Shown piece after piece: positions 11,258-21,289 of a stretch of DNA of 64,000 bases (positions are counted from its first letter, which is position 1; each line of letters begins with the position of its first letter). Source of the stretch: Nocardioides currus. GTDB taxonomy: Bacteria; Actinomycetota; Actinomycetes; Propionibacteriales; Nocardioidaceae. The stretch is from NCBI RefSeq assembly GCF_003057875.1, contig NZ_PYXZ01000002.1, positions 434,254-498,253 on the forward strand, read 5' to 3'. The notes beneath the pieces were generated by a model. The model was given only the letters and a program-made list of their open reading frames with translations. It made no database searches and had not been told where the DNA came from. Position numbers and translations under genes: made by a program.

Positions 11258-12514
11258 ATGACGACGACCTCCTCCGCGACCGGCTCGGCCCCTGACCTCG
11301 ACCAGGCGCCGGCCGTGCGGGCCCACCACTTCGGCCTCGCCGTGCTCGCGCTCGCCATGGGTGGGTTCGCGATCGGGACCGCCGAGTTCGTGACGATGGG
11401 TCTGCTCCCGCAGATCTCGGACGGGGTCGGCGTCTCGATCCCCACCGGCGGGCACGTGATCTCGGCCTACGCCCTCGGCGTGGTGGTCGGCGCTCCGGTG
11501 CTGGCCTTCCTCGGCGCGCGCCTCCCGCGGCGGGCCCTGCTGATGGGGCTGATGGGCGCGTTCGCCGTCGGCAACGCGGCCAGTGCGCTCGCGACGTCGT
11601 ACGGCGCACTCATGCTCGCGCGCTTCGCGGCCGGCCTGCCCCACGGCGCCTACTTCGGTGTCGCGTCCCTGCTGGCGGCCAGCATGGCCTCGCCCGCCCG
11701 CAAGGGTCGCGCTGTCGCGGCGGTGATGCTCGGGCTGAGCGTGGCCAACGTCGTCGGCGTGCCCGCCGCCACCTGGCTCGGACAGAACCTCGGCTGGCGC
11801 ACTGCCTTCTGGGGCGTCACGGTCCTGGGCATGGTGACGCTGGCGCTGGTCCTCGCGTACGTTCCCAGCTGCCCCGGCGACGACGAGGCGAGCGGCCGCC
11901 GCGAGCTCGGTGCGTTCCGCCTGCCGCAGGTGTGGCTGACCCTGCTGGCCGGCGCCGTCGGCTTCGGCGGCATGTTCGCCGTCTACTCCTACATCGCCCC
12001 GACCGTCACCGACGTCGGCGGCCTGGGGGAGTCCGCGGTGCCCGTGTTCCTGCTGTCCTTCGGCCTCGGCATGGTCGCCGGCACCTACCTCGCCGGCGTG
12101 ATGGCCGACTGGTCGATCTTCCGCTCGCTGCTGATCGGCTCGGCCGGGATGGGCGCGACCCTGCTGCTCTTCTGGCTGGCCGCGCCCGGCGGCTGGCTGT
12201 CCCTGCCGGTGGTCTTCCTCATCACGGTCCTGGGCTCGGTGCTGGTGGTCAACCTCCAGCTGCGGCTGATGGACGTCGCCGGGGACGCCCAGACGCTGGG
12301 CGCCGCGCTCAACCACGCGTCGCTCAACGTCGCCAACGCCCTGGGTGCCTGGCTCGGTGGCCTCGTGATCGCCGCCGGCTGGGGCTACCGTGCACCGGCG
12401 CTGGTGGGCGTCGGGCTCAGCATCGCGGGCTTCGGAGTGATCGTGCTGTCGGCGCTCGTGCACCGGCGTAACGAACTCTCAACCGACGACGCGGATGCCG
12501 CAATCAGCGCGTAA
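11258..12514 (+). CDS. DHA1-family MFS exporter (AraJ/Cmx-like)
   Basis: 418 aa, about twelve transmembrane segments. The opening FGLAVLALAMGGFAIGTAEFVTMGLLPQI is the hallmark of DHA1 exporters of the AraJ/Cmx/PmrA type, and GARLPRRALLMGLM sits at the TM2-TM3 loop. Such proteins export drugs, sugars or arabinose-like compounds by proton antiport; the substrate here is unknown. ATG 11252 (two codons upstream, Met-Pro-Met) is an alternative start. I prefer 11258 because the promoter at 11220-11248 would begin transcription at or just before it. Confidence 0.85.
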   Translation: MTTTSSATGSAPDLDQAPAVRAHHFGLAVLALAMGGFAIGTAEFVTMGLLPQISDGVGVSIPTGGHVISAYALGVVVGAPVLAFLGARLPRRALLMGLMGAFAVGNAASALATSYGALMLARFAAGLPHGAYFGVASLLAASMASPARKGRAVAAVMLGLSVANVVGVPAATWLGQNLGWRTAFWGVTVLGMVTLALVLAYVPSCPGDDEASGRRELGAFRLPQVWLTLLAGAVGFGGMFAVYSYIAPTVTDVGGLGESAVPVFLLSFGLGMVAGTYLAGVMADWSIFRSLLIGSAGMGATLLLFWLAAPGGWLSLPVVFLITVLGSVLVVNLQLRLMDVAGDAQTLGAALNHASLNVANALGAWLGGLVIAAGWGYRAPALVGVGLSIAGFGVIVLSALVHRRNELSTDDADAAISA

Positions 12515-12535
12515 CGCACGGTCAACCGTTCGTTA
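12512..12535. promoter_or_regulatory. 24-bp inverted repeat at the end of the MFS gene
   Basis: TAACG-C-ACGGT-CA-ACCGT-T-CGTTA starts on the MFS stop codon (12512-12514) and is symmetric apart from the single C/T pair. It may end MFS transcription, but the stem is weak for this GC content. It also covers the expected -35 region of the following small ORF, whose AATCAT at 12548-12553 is six bases before the ATG, so it could be an operator. Confidence 0.45.
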
Positions 12536-12559
12536 GCACGAGCGGGAAATCATCGGGTC

Positions 12560-12730
12560 ATGGACGAGAACCTGATCCCGCAACCCGACGAGGCAGAGCT
12601 CGAGCGCCGACGGGCGTTCCGCGATCGCCGTACGCACGACCTGATGGAGCTGATGGCACGCCGTCAGGAGCTCATCGGGGTGAACCCGTGGGCCGACCAC
12701 GTCAAGGAGAGCGTGGCCTGGACCGCCTGA
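12560..12730 (+). CDS. Small hypothetical protein, 56 aa
   Basis: An ORF of 56 codons encoding a highly charged, helix-prone protein: acidic start, then Arg-rich ERRRAFRDRRTHDLMEL and ending ESVAWTA. Third codon positions are overwhelmingly G or C, like real genes here. AATCAT six bases before the ATG fits the leaderless pattern seen elsewhere in the window. A strong hairpin (12713-12743) has the stop codon in its loop, which supports a dedicated transcript ending here. No family recognised. Confidence 0.5.
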   Translation: MDENLIPQPDEAELERRRAFRDRRTHDLMELMARRQELIGVNPWADHVKESVAWTA

Positions 12731-12743
12731 GCGGTCCGGCCAC
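12713..12743. terminator. Hairpin terminator between the 56-aa ORF and the lipase gene
   Basis: GTGGCC-T-GGACCGC (12713-12726) pairs with GCGGTCC-GGCCAC (12731-12743) around a CTGA loop (12727-12730), leaving one bulged T. It lies between convergent genes and can act in both directions. It overlaps the last codons of the small ORF. Confidence 0.75.
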
Positions 12744-12757
12744 GCCCCTCGCGAGCC

Positions 12758-13984
12758 TCAGACCGCCCAGCAGTTGCTGATCTGCGGCAGTCCGGCGAAG
12801 CGGCCCTCGAAGAACAGGGCCGCCTCGGCGCCGAACGGGATGTAGCCGCCGACGTGCGTCGGGATGACATTGGTCGACAGCCGCACGTTGGCTCCCTTGC
12901 CGCACCACGACTTCGCCATCGACCGGCCGACGGAGTAGGGGATGACGTCGTCGAGGGCCGAGTGGCTGACCAGGACCGGCATGCTCGGCGTGGTGGTGCC
13001 GATGCGCTGCTCGGCGATCATCGTGGCGAACTGCGGTAGGGCGATCAGGTCCGACATCGGCTTGCCGTTGTAGCTCAGGGTCGAGGACTTCACGAAGGAG
13101 TGGCCGAAGAGGTCGAAGACGCAGTCCTGCTCGACCTGCGTCATCGTCTGGACGCCCTTGGCGTTGAGGTACGGCGTCAGGTCGACGCCGTAGCTCGAGG
13201 AGATGCCGCGCAGGGCGAAGAAGGCGAACGCCGAATACAGCCCGCCGTCGAGGTTGGTGGCGACCGCCTTGAGATCGGCCGGGACCGCGCCCACTGCGGC
13301 ACCCTTGACCTTGAGCTCGGGCGCGTAGGTCGACGCGAGCTCGGCGGCCGACGCCGCGGCGCCACCTCCCTGCGAGTAGCCCTGGATGCCGACCGGGCTG
13401 TTCACCGAGAGGCCCGTGCCGGGAAGCTGCTGCGCGGCGCGGATGACGTCGAGCACGGCGTGTCCCTGCGAGACGCGGTCCATGTAGGTGTGGATCCCGG
13501 CGGTGCCGAGCCCCTCGTAGTCGGTGACCGCCACGGCGTACCCGCGGTTGAGCAGGCCCTGGATGGCGATGCCCTCGTACTCGAAGCCCTCGCTGTACTG
13601 CCGCGACGGGGCGCACCGGTCGCCCATGCCCTGGGTGCCGGCGGCGAAGCCGATCACCGGGCGGCTGCCGACGCCGATCCACGCGCCCTTCGGCACCATC
13701 ACGACCCCCGAGACGGCGATGGGGCGCCCGGCGCGGTTGGTGGACTTGTAGAGCACGCGCTTGGCGAAGGTGTGCAGGCTGGACGCGTTGGCCGGGTCCA
13801 GCAGGAACGTCTGGGCCTCCGAGCGGATCAGCGCGCCGTTGGCGGCGGGCAGGGTGGCCGGGGCCTCGTAGAACGCCGGTCGTGGTGGTTCGTCCACGGC
13901 GGCGTGCGCCGGGGTCGCGACCACGACGACGGCGGACGCCGCGATCGTGGCCAGTGATGTGAGCAGGGTGCGAACGCGTGCCAT
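12758..13984 (-). CDS. Secreted lipase (LIP family alpha/beta hydrolase)
   Basis: 408 aa with a classical Sec signal peptide (MARVRTLLTSL, hydrophobic to about residue 24, cleavage near TPAHA-AVDE). The mature protein matches secretory lipases of the LIP family found in Nocardia, Mycobacterium and fungi. The nucleophile elbow is GYSQGG, the acid probably lies in SALDDVIPY and the histidine in PTHVGGYIPF. It presumably hydrolyses extracellular acylglycerols or esters. ATG 13984 has GGGAGGG about nine bases upstream. It diverges from trpS; a TGTGA-N6-TCACA site lies in the shared upstream region. Confidence 0.88.
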   Translation of the reverse strand: MARVRTLLTSLATIAASAVVVVATPAHAAVDEPPRPAFYEAPATLPAANGALIRSEAQTFLLDPANASSLHTFAKRVLYKSTNRAGRPIAVSGVVMVPKGAWIGVGSRPVIGFAAGTQGMGDRCAPSRQYSEGFEYEGIAIQGLLNRGYAVAVTDYEGLGTAGIHTYMDRVSQGHAVLDVIRAAQQLPGTGLSVNSPVGIQGYSQGGGAAASAAELASTYAPELKVKGAAVGAVPADLKAVATNLDGGLYSAFAFFALRGISSSYGVDLTPYLNAKGVQTMTQVEQDCVFDLFGHSFVKSSTLSYNGKPMSDLIALPQFATMIAEQRIGTTTPSMPVLVSHSALDDVIPYSVGRSMAKSWCGKGANVRLSTNVIPTHVGGYIPFGAEAALFFEGRFAGLPQISNCWAV

Positions 13985-14100
13985 CGGTCTGTGCCCTCCC
14001 AAGCAGAACCTCGTGACCGGGGGACCCCGGGTGTGACGGAGGTTACTGACGAGTCACATCACGGCGACAGTGGTTGCGCAGGCGAATGGGGTCGTTCGCG

Positions 14101-14116
14101 TGTGACGTCCATCACA
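14101..14116. promoter_or_regulatory. Perfect CRP/GlxR-type site TGTGA-N6-TCACA
   Basis: The 16-mer TGTGACGTCCATCACA matches the consensus of actinobacterial Crp/GlxR-type regulators in all ten conserved positions. Its centre lies about 67 bp upstream of the trpS start and about 125 bp upstream of the divergent lipase start. If trpS is leaderless, the site is centred near -68, a class I activator position. Confidence 0.65.
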
Positions 14117-14175
14117 TGCGTACGGCGCTCGGGACCCCGTCCAAAGGCTTCGCGGGCCGGTGAGAGACTGGCCGC

Positions 14176-15195
14176 ATGTCCTCGACGCCCACCTCGCGCC
14201 CGCGGGTCCTCTCCGGCATCCAGCCGACGGCGGACTCGTTCCACCTCGGGAACTACCTCGGAGCGCTGCGACAGTGGGTGGCCCTCCAGGAGGACTTCGA
14301 GACCTTCTACTTCATCGCCGACCTGCACTCGATCACGGTCGAGCAGGACCCGAAGGTGCTGCGCGAGCGGACGCTCGTCTCGGTCGCCCAGCTGGTGGCC
14401 GCCGGCGTCGACCCGTCGCGCTCGACGGTCTTCGTGCAGAGCCAGGTCCCCGCCCACACCCAGGCCGGCTGGGTGCTCCAGTGCCTCACCGGGTTCGGCG
14501 AGGCGCGTCGGATGACCCAGTTCAAGGACAAGTCGGCCAAGGGCGGCGAGGGCGCCTCGAGCGTCGGCCTCTTCACCTACCCGATCCTGCAGGCTGCCGA
14601 CATCCTGCTCTACCGGCCGCAGTACGTCCCCGTCGGCGAGGACCAGCGCCAGCACCTCGAGCTCACCCGCGACCTCGCCCAGCGGTTCAACCACCGCTAC
14701 AAGAAGACGTTCCGGGTGCCGGAGCCCTACATCCTCGAGTCGACCGCGAAGATCTACGACCTCCAGATCCCCGAGAAGCAGATGTCGAAGAGCATCGGCG
14801 GGCAGGGGTGCGTCTGGGTGCTGGACGAGCCGGACGTGCTGCGCAAGAAGTTCCGCTCCGCGGTCACCGACTCCGACACCGCGATCCGCTTCGACCGGGA
14901 GACCAAGCCGGGCGTCAGCAACCTGCTCTCCATCCACTCCGCGCTGTCGGGGGAGAAGGTCGAGGCGCTCGAGGGCGCCTTCGAGGGCCGCGGCTACGGC
15001 GACCTGAAGTCCGAGGTCGCCGACGTGGTCGTCGAGGCCCTGACCCACCTGCGCGAAGGGGTGCGCGAGCTGCTGGGTGATCGCACCGAGCTCGAGCGGA
15101 TCCTGCGCGAGGGTTCCGAACGGGCCGGATCGGTGGCCGAGGCGACGGTGCGCGACGTCTACGACCGCGTCGGCTTCCTGCCCGCGACTCGCTAG
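14176..15195 (+). CDS. trpS: Tryptophanyl-tRNA synthetase
   Basis: Class Ic synthetase that charges tRNA-Trp. 339 aa, normal length. The HIGH-equivalent is FHLGNYLG (His23-Asn26) after GIQPTADS, and the KMSKS-equivalent is QMSKS with Met203-Ser206. Tryptophan-site and dimer motifs such as [12 protein letters not shown] and [14 protein letters not shown] are intact. GAGACT at 14164-14169 ends six bases before the ATG and there is no Shine-Dalgarno, suggesting a leaderless message. Confidence 0.97.
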   Translation: MSSTPTSRPRVLSGIQPTADSFHLGNYLGALRQWVALQEDFETFYFIADLHSITVEQDPKVLRERTLVSVAQLVAAGVDPSRSTVFVQSQVPAHTQAGWVLQCLTGFGEARRMTQFKDKSAKGGEGASSVGLFTYPILQAADILLYRPQYVPVGEDQRQHLELTRDLAQRFNHRYKKTFRVPEPYILESTAKIYDLQIPEKQMSKSIGGQGCVWVLDEPDVLRKKFRSAVTDSDTAIRFDRETKPGVSNLLSIHSALSGEKVEALEGAFEGRGYGDLKSEVADVVVEALTHLREGVRELLGDRTELERILREGSERAGSVAEATVRDVYDRVGFLPATR

Positions 15196-15198
15196 GGT
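15193..15198 (+). promoter_or_regulatory. Putative -10 of a leaderless promoter overlapping the trpS stop
   Basis: TAGGGT includes the trpS stop codon (15193-15195) and lies six bases before GTG 15205. No Shine-Dalgarno precedes the GTG. It may add a second promoter for the downstream genes. Confidence 0.4.
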
Positions 15199-15204
15199 CG
15201 AGCA

Positions 15205-15726
15205 GTGCCGACCATCGGAGTTGCCGTCGCGATTCCCGAACCCTGGGCCACCGAGCTCCAGGACTACCGGACCTCCGTCGGCGATCTGACCGCGACGCAG
15301 ATCCCGACGCACATCACGCTGATCCCGCCGCTGGTGATCGGCGCGGACGACCTGACCGCGATCGAGCAGCACCTCGCCGCGGTCGCCGCCGACGTCGACG
15401 CCTTCCGCATACACCTGCGCGGCACGGGTACCTTCCGCCCCGTGTCGCCGGTCGTGTTCGTCTCCCTCGTCGAAGGGATCTCCGAGTGCGAGCTGCTGGC
15501 TCACGGCGTACGCCGCGGGCCACTGGCCGTCGACCTCGACTTCCCCTACCACCCGCACGTGACCATCGCCCACCACCTCGGCGACGCCCAGCTCGACCGG
15601 GCGTTCACCGAGCTCGCCGACTTCGAGTGCGAGTTCGACGCCGACCACTTCGCGCTCTACGTCCACGACGAGAGCGCCGGCTGGCAGCCCACCCGCGAGT
15701 TCGCGCTCCGGCCCGCCCACGCCTGA
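15205..15726 (+). CDS. 2'-5' RNA ligase / 2H phosphoesterase family protein
   Basis: 173 aa with the paired HxT motifs that define the 2H phosphoesterase fold: His36-x-Thr38 in THITLIPP and His118-x-Thr120 in HPHVTIAHHL. Enzymes of this family act on 2',5' or cyclic phosphodiesters of RNA; the in vivo substrate in actinobacteria is not established. GTG start 9 bp after trpS; a YihY gene follows after 18 bp. Confidence 0.88.
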   Translation: MPTIGVAVAIPEPWATELQDYRTSVGDLTATQIPTHITLIPPLVIGADDLTAIEQHLAAVAADVDAFRIHLRGTGTFRPVSPVVFVSLVEGISECELLAHGVRRGPLAVDLDFPYHPHVTIAHHLGDAQLDRAFTELADFECEFDADHFALYVHDESAGWQPTREFALRPAHA

Positions 15727-15744
15727 CCCTCGGGAGTCACCCCC

Positions 15745-16815
15745 ATGTCGATCATCGACACCGCCAAGCAGCGCCTCGCCGACGTGCGCAAGCGCCGCCC
15801 GTTCATCGACCACGTCGTCCGGATGTTCGAGCACTACGGGAGTGTGGGCGGCAGCGCGCTCGCGGCCGCCGTCACCTACTTCGCCTTCCTGTCGTTCTTC
15901 CCGATCCTCGCGCTCGCCTTCGCCGTCATCGGGTTCGTGTCCCGCGCCTATCCCAACGCGGACGAGGACCTGATCACCGCGATCGGCGACGTGTTGCCGG
16001 GGATCGTCGGCGGGGAGGACGGCCTCCAGCTCTCGACCTTCCAGGACAACGCACCCGGCATCTTCAGCATCGGGCTCCTGCTCGCGCTCTACTCGGGCCT
16101 CGGCTGGCTCTCCGGCCTGCGCACCGCCCTGATCGCGGTCTTCGAGGAGCCGGAGAAGGAGAAGCCCAACTTCGTGCTGGGCAAGGTCCGCGACGTCCTC
16201 GCCCTCCTCGCCCTCGGCTCGGTGCTGATCGGGAGCGTCGCCGTGTCCGGGGTGGCGACCAAGCTCGCCACGCCGATCCTCGACGCCCTCGGGCTGAGCG
16301 AGGGCGTCGCCCCGGTGGTCTGGGTCCTCGGACTGGTCCTGGGACTCGGTGCCAACACGGTGCTGTTCTTCGCGTTCTTCCGCCTGCTCGCGGCGCCCCG
16401 CTCGCCGACACGGTCGCTGTGGTCGGGCGCGCTCTTCGGCGCCGTCGGCTTCGAGGTGCTCAAGCAGCTCTCGACCTTCCTGCTGGCCGGCACCAAGGAC
16501 CAGCCCGCCGCGCAGGCGTTCGGGATCGCGCTGATCCTGCTCGTGTGGATGAACTACTTCTCCCGCCTGGTCGTGCTCGCCGCCGCGTGGGCCCACACGT
16601 CCGCCGCCGCGCGCGCCGCGCGCGCGCGCGAGCAGTGGCGCGACGACGCCACGGTGCAGGGTCCGCAGCTCGACCTCGCTGCGGCCGTCGAGTCCGCTCC
16701 GGTCGGTCCCGCAGCCACCGCCTCCGCAGCCACCGCCTCCACCAGGGGCGCCTTTGCCGCGGGGGCGGGCGTGATGCTCGCCCTCGTCGCCGTACTCCGC
16801 AGAAGGAAGCACTGA
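15745..16815 (+). CDS. YihY/virulence factor BrkB family inner membrane protein
   Basis: 356 aa with about six transmembrane segments and the family motifs AAAVTYFAFLSFFPILALAF (about 35-54), GLGWLSGLRTALIAVFEEP and LILLVWMNYFSRLVVLAAAW. These proteins were once labelled RNase BN; the nuclease claim was withdrawn and transport or envelope roles are suspected. The C-terminus has an Ala/Thr-rich linker and an extra hydrophobic stretch ending in RRRKH, a common actinobacterial extension. One base separates it from the next gene. Confidence 0.9.
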   Translation: MSIIDTAKQRLADVRKRRPFIDHVVRMFEHYGSVGGSALAAAVTYFAFLSFFPILALAFAVIGFVSRAYPNADEDLITAIGDVLPGIVGGEDGLQLSTFQDNAPGIFSIGLLLALYSGLGWLSGLRTALIAVFEEPEKEKPNFVLGKVRDVLALLALGSVLIGSVAVSGVATKLATPILDALGLSEGVAPVVWVLGLVLGLGANTVLFFAFFRLLAAPRSPTRSLWSGALFGAVGFEVLKQLSTFLLAGTKDQPAAQAFGIALILLVWMNYFSRLVVLAAAWAHTSAAARAARAREQWRDDATVQGPQLDLAAAVESAPVGPAATASAATASTRGAFAAGAGVMLALVAVLRRRKH

Positions 16816-16816
16816 C

Positions 16817-17038
16817 ATGCAGATGACCCGCAAGCACGGACTCTTCCTGGTCGGCCTGGCCGTCTGGAACTTCATCACGTGGGGCATGTTCACCAAGAAC
16901 CTGTACGCCGCCCACACCTCCGGCGAGGACCGCCCCACCGGCTACTGGGTCGCCCACACCGTGCTGATCGTCGTCAACCTCGTCCTCGGCGGGGTCCTCG
17001 CTGCCTGGGGTGCGAAGGTGCTGCGCTCGCGCTCCTGA
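16817..17038 (+). CDS. SCO4848-family small membrane protein
   Basis: 73 aa with two transmembrane helices (about 8-27 and 47-68) and the sequence WNFITWGMFTKNLYAAH, which I recognise as the SCO4848-type actinobacterial membrane protein often found beside yihY. The start follows the yihY stop at once, so the two are co-transcribed. Function unknown. Confidence 0.82.
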   Translation: MQMTRKHGLFLVGLAVWNFITWGMFTKNLYAAHTSGEDRPTGYWVAHTVLIVVNLVLGGVLAAWGAKVLRSRS

Positions 17039-17069
17039 GCCTGTGTACCCGCCCCGGCGGCGGTGAGTG

Positions 17070-17099
17070 AGCCACCTTTCGATCCCGCGGAACGTGGCT
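17070..17099. repeat. 30-bp palindrome (left flank of the DUF559 gene)
   Basis: A 30-bp copy of the AGCCACnTTC-N10-GAAyGTGGCT element (left arm slightly diverged: CTTTC). It is followed by the linker start GGGCCACCGCTCGCG, identical to the first 15 bases of one linker of the array at 18.2 kb. The remaining bases to 17217 contain no gene I can support. Confidence 0.85.
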
Positions 17100-17217
17100 G
17101 GGCCACCGCTCGCGTGCGGTCCCGGAGGCGTTCACAGGAGTACGTCGCTCGGCGCCGTCCACAGGACGGGAGCCGTCGGGCGGCGAGACGTCGGTGGACC
17201 GTGGCGCAATCGGGGCC

Positions 17218-18189
17218 ATGTTCGCCGTACCCGCAGACTTCCGCACCCGTCCCTTCGCTCGCGCCGAGGCGCTCCAGGCCGGCGTCCCGGCCAGGGTGCT
17301 CGAGGGGGCGCAGTTCCGCCGTCTGTACGAGGCCGTCTACTGCCATCGCGACCACGAGCTGACCCTGGCCGACCGCGTGACGGCCGCGCGGCTCGCACTG
17401 CCCGGGTCGGCACGCACGACCGGGATCACCCGGATCCAGGAGCTCGGCCTCGTGACCGGCCCGACGGACGTCCTGCACTTCGTCGTCGTCGGCGACCTCC
17501 ACCTGGCGATGCCGGGAGTCTTCCTGCACCGAACGGTCTCGATGCCCCGCGCGGACGAGGACGGCGTCAGCGGTGCGGCGGCCTTCGTCGCCTACTGTGC
17601 CGAGGCGAGGACCCTCGACGCGATCACGGTGGGCAGCCTGTTGCTCCACCTCGAGCTGATGGACCTGCACGAGCTCGAGACGATGCTGGTCGAGCAGCCG
17701 TGGCGACGGGGCTGTCGGGAGGCGGCCTGGGTGGTCGAGCACCTGGAGCCGCGGTGTCGCTCGCTGCCCGAGGCCGAGCTGCTGACGCTCGTGCGGTTCA
17801 GCGGGCTGCCGGAACCCGAGGTGAACGTGGCCATGAGGGACCCCGACGGGATGACGATCATCCCCGACCTGTGGTTCGGGTGCTGGCGGCAGGCCGTCGA
17901 GTACGAGGGTGCCCACCACCAGGAGGACCGCGGGCAGTACGTCGCCGACATCGACCGCTACCTCGCGTTCCGTCGGATGGGCATCGCGTACGTCCAGGTC
18001 ACCAAGGAACGGATGAGGCATCCGCGGCTGGTGGTGCAGCAGGTCCACCGCGCCCTGACGGAGGCCGGCTACGACGGCCCCGAGCCCGAGCTCGGGGAGC
18101 TGTGGGCGGCCTTGTTCCGGTCGCTCCACGACGTCGTACGCCGCGGCGCCCGCGTCTCAGCGGTGCGACAGCCACCTTCCGCGGCTTGA
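17218..18189 (+). CDS. DUF559-domain nuclease-like protein with AbiEi-like N-terminus
   Basis: 323 aa. Residues 1-60 (FARAEALQAGVPARVLEG ... YEAVYCHRD) resemble the winged-helix start of AbiEi-type antitoxin-like proteins. Residues 185-270 resemble the DUF559/Vsr endonuclease fold: Asp217 in IIPDLWFG, Glu228 and Glu230 in AVEYEGAHH, then YVADIDRYLAFRRMGIAYVQVT. Proteins of this architecture occur in many copies in Nocardioides-like genomes; none has an established role. I prefer ATG 17218 over GTG 17194 because the conserved N-terminus begins here. The last few codons and the stop (18187-18189) lie inside a 30-bp palindrome of the flanking array, so the C-terminus is repeat-derived. Confidence 0.7.
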   Translation: MFAVPADFRTRPFARAEALQAGVPARVLEGAQFRRLYEAVYCHRDHELTLADRVTAARLALPGSARTTGITRIQELGLVTGPTDVLHFVVVGDLHLAMPGVFLHRTVSMPRADEDGVSGAAAFVAYCAEARTLDAITVGSLLLHLELMDLHELETMLVEQPWRRGCREAAWVVEHLEPRCRSLPEAELLTLVRFSGLPEPEVNVAMRDPDGMTIIPDLWFGCWRQAVEYEGAHHQEDRGQYVADIDRYLAFRRMGIAYVQVTKERMRHPRLVVQQVHRALTEAGYDGPEPELGELWAALFRSLHDVVRRGARVSAVRQPPSAA

Positions 18190-18445
18190 GAACGTGGCTG
18201 AGCCACCGGCAGGGCGCGCGCCACGAACGACACGCGCCCCGGCGGTGAGTGAGCCACCTTCCGCGGCTTGAGAACGTGGCTGGGCCACCGCTCGCGCGAC
18301 TGTCGTGCTGGACCCGCCTGGAAGCGGTGAGTGAGCCACATTCTGCGGGCCGAGAACGTGGCTGAGCCACCGGCAGGGCGCGCGCCACGAACGACACGCG
18401 CCCCGGCGGTGCGCCAGCCACCTTCCGCGCCGGCGGAATGTGGCT
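18170..18445. repeat. Array of four 30-bp palindromes at exact 82-bp period
   Basis: Palindromes at 18170-18199, 18252-18281, 18334-18363 and 18416-18445 follow AGCCACnTTC-N10-GAAyGTGGCT and start exactly 82 bp apart. The three 52-bp linkers begin GRGCCACCG. Linkers 1 and 3 are identical over 48 bp and contain a GGGCGCG...CGCGCCC hairpin; linker 2 differs. Linkers 1 and 2 end CGGTGAGTG; linker 3 ends CGGTGCGCC. The array fills the gap between the DUF559 gene and the convergent sdhB. It is not a CRISPR (linkers repeat, no cas genes). Hairpins of this strength could stop transcription from either side. Confidence 0.9.
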
Positions 18446-18491
18446 CACGCACCGCGCGGGGCGGCGGGTGGAGCGGTGGGTGACGCGAGGA

Positions 18492-19249
18492 TCAGTGACC
18501 GTGCTTGAGCGCGGTACGCAGGTCCTTGTTGAGCTGCGAGATCACGTCGAGCGGGATCTCCTTGGGGCACGCGGCGGTGCACTGGCCGATGTTGGTGCAG
18601 CCGCCGAAGCCCTCGTGGTCGTGCTGGGCGACCATGTCGACCACGCGGGAGTCGCGCTCGGGCTGGCCCTGGGGGAGCTCGCCGAGGTGGGTGATCTTGG
18701 CACCCATGAACAGCGATGCCGAGCCGTTGGGGCAGGCGGCCACGCAGGCGCCGCAGCCGATGCAGGTCGCGACGTTGAAGGCACGCATGGCGTCGTCACG
18801 CGGGACCGGCACGGAGTGGGCCTCGGGGGCCGAGCCGGTGTTGACGGAGATGTAGCCGCCCTGCTGGATGATCCGGTCGAACGCGCTGCGGTCGACGACG
18901 AGGTCCTTGATCACCGGGAAGGCCGTGGCGCGCCACGGCTCGATGGTGATCGTCTCGCCGTCGCTGAAGGAGCGCATGTGCAGCTGGCAGGTCGTGGTGA
19001 CCTCGGGACCGTGGGCGTCGCCGTTGATCATCAGCCCGCACATGCCGCAGATGCCCTCGCGGCAGTCGGAGTCGAACGCGACCGGGTCCTCGCCCTTGGC
19101 ATTGAGCTGCTCGTTGAGCACGTCGAGCATCTCCAGGAACGACATGTCGGGGGAGACGTCGTCGAGCTGGTAGGTGTGCATGGCACCGGCCGTGACCGAG
19201 TCGGGCTGACGCCAGATCTTCAGCGTCAGGCTCATGTGGTTGTTGTCGC

Positions 19250-19253
<4 letters not shown>
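18492..19253 (-). CDS. sdhB: Succinate dehydrogenase iron-sulfur subunit SdhB (first complex)
   Basis: 253 aa. It carries electrons from the FAD of SdhA to menaquinone through three clusters. Cys64, Cys69, Cys72 and Cys89 ([11 protein letters not shown] ... TTTC) bind [2Fe-2S]. [12 protein letters not shown] and [16 protein letters not shown] bind the [4Fe-4S] and [3Fe-4S] clusters. The GTG at 19253 overlaps the sdhA stop by 4 bp; Met7 ([10 protein letters not shown]) is an alternative start. It is the last gene of the sdhCAB operon and ends against the palindrome array. Confidence 0.95.
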
Positions 19254-21280
<2,027 letters not shown>

Positions 21281-21289
21281 GGTGTCCCT

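Noticed and set aside
13976..14175. T-box or tryptophan attenuator upstream of trpS
   Set aside because: No T-box core, no Trp-rich leader peptide and no terminator hairpin are seen; the start appears leaderless.
15745..16815. Ribonuclease BN label for the YihY protein
   Set aside because: The protein is a polytopic membrane protein without nuclease motifs; the historical RNase BN assignment belongs to another gene.
18170..18445. CRISPR-like array of 30-bp repeats and regular spacers
   Set aside because: Two of the three linkers are identical over 48 bp, linkers carry shared hairpins and ends, repeats are strong palindromes that vary in the middle, and no cas genes are nearby.
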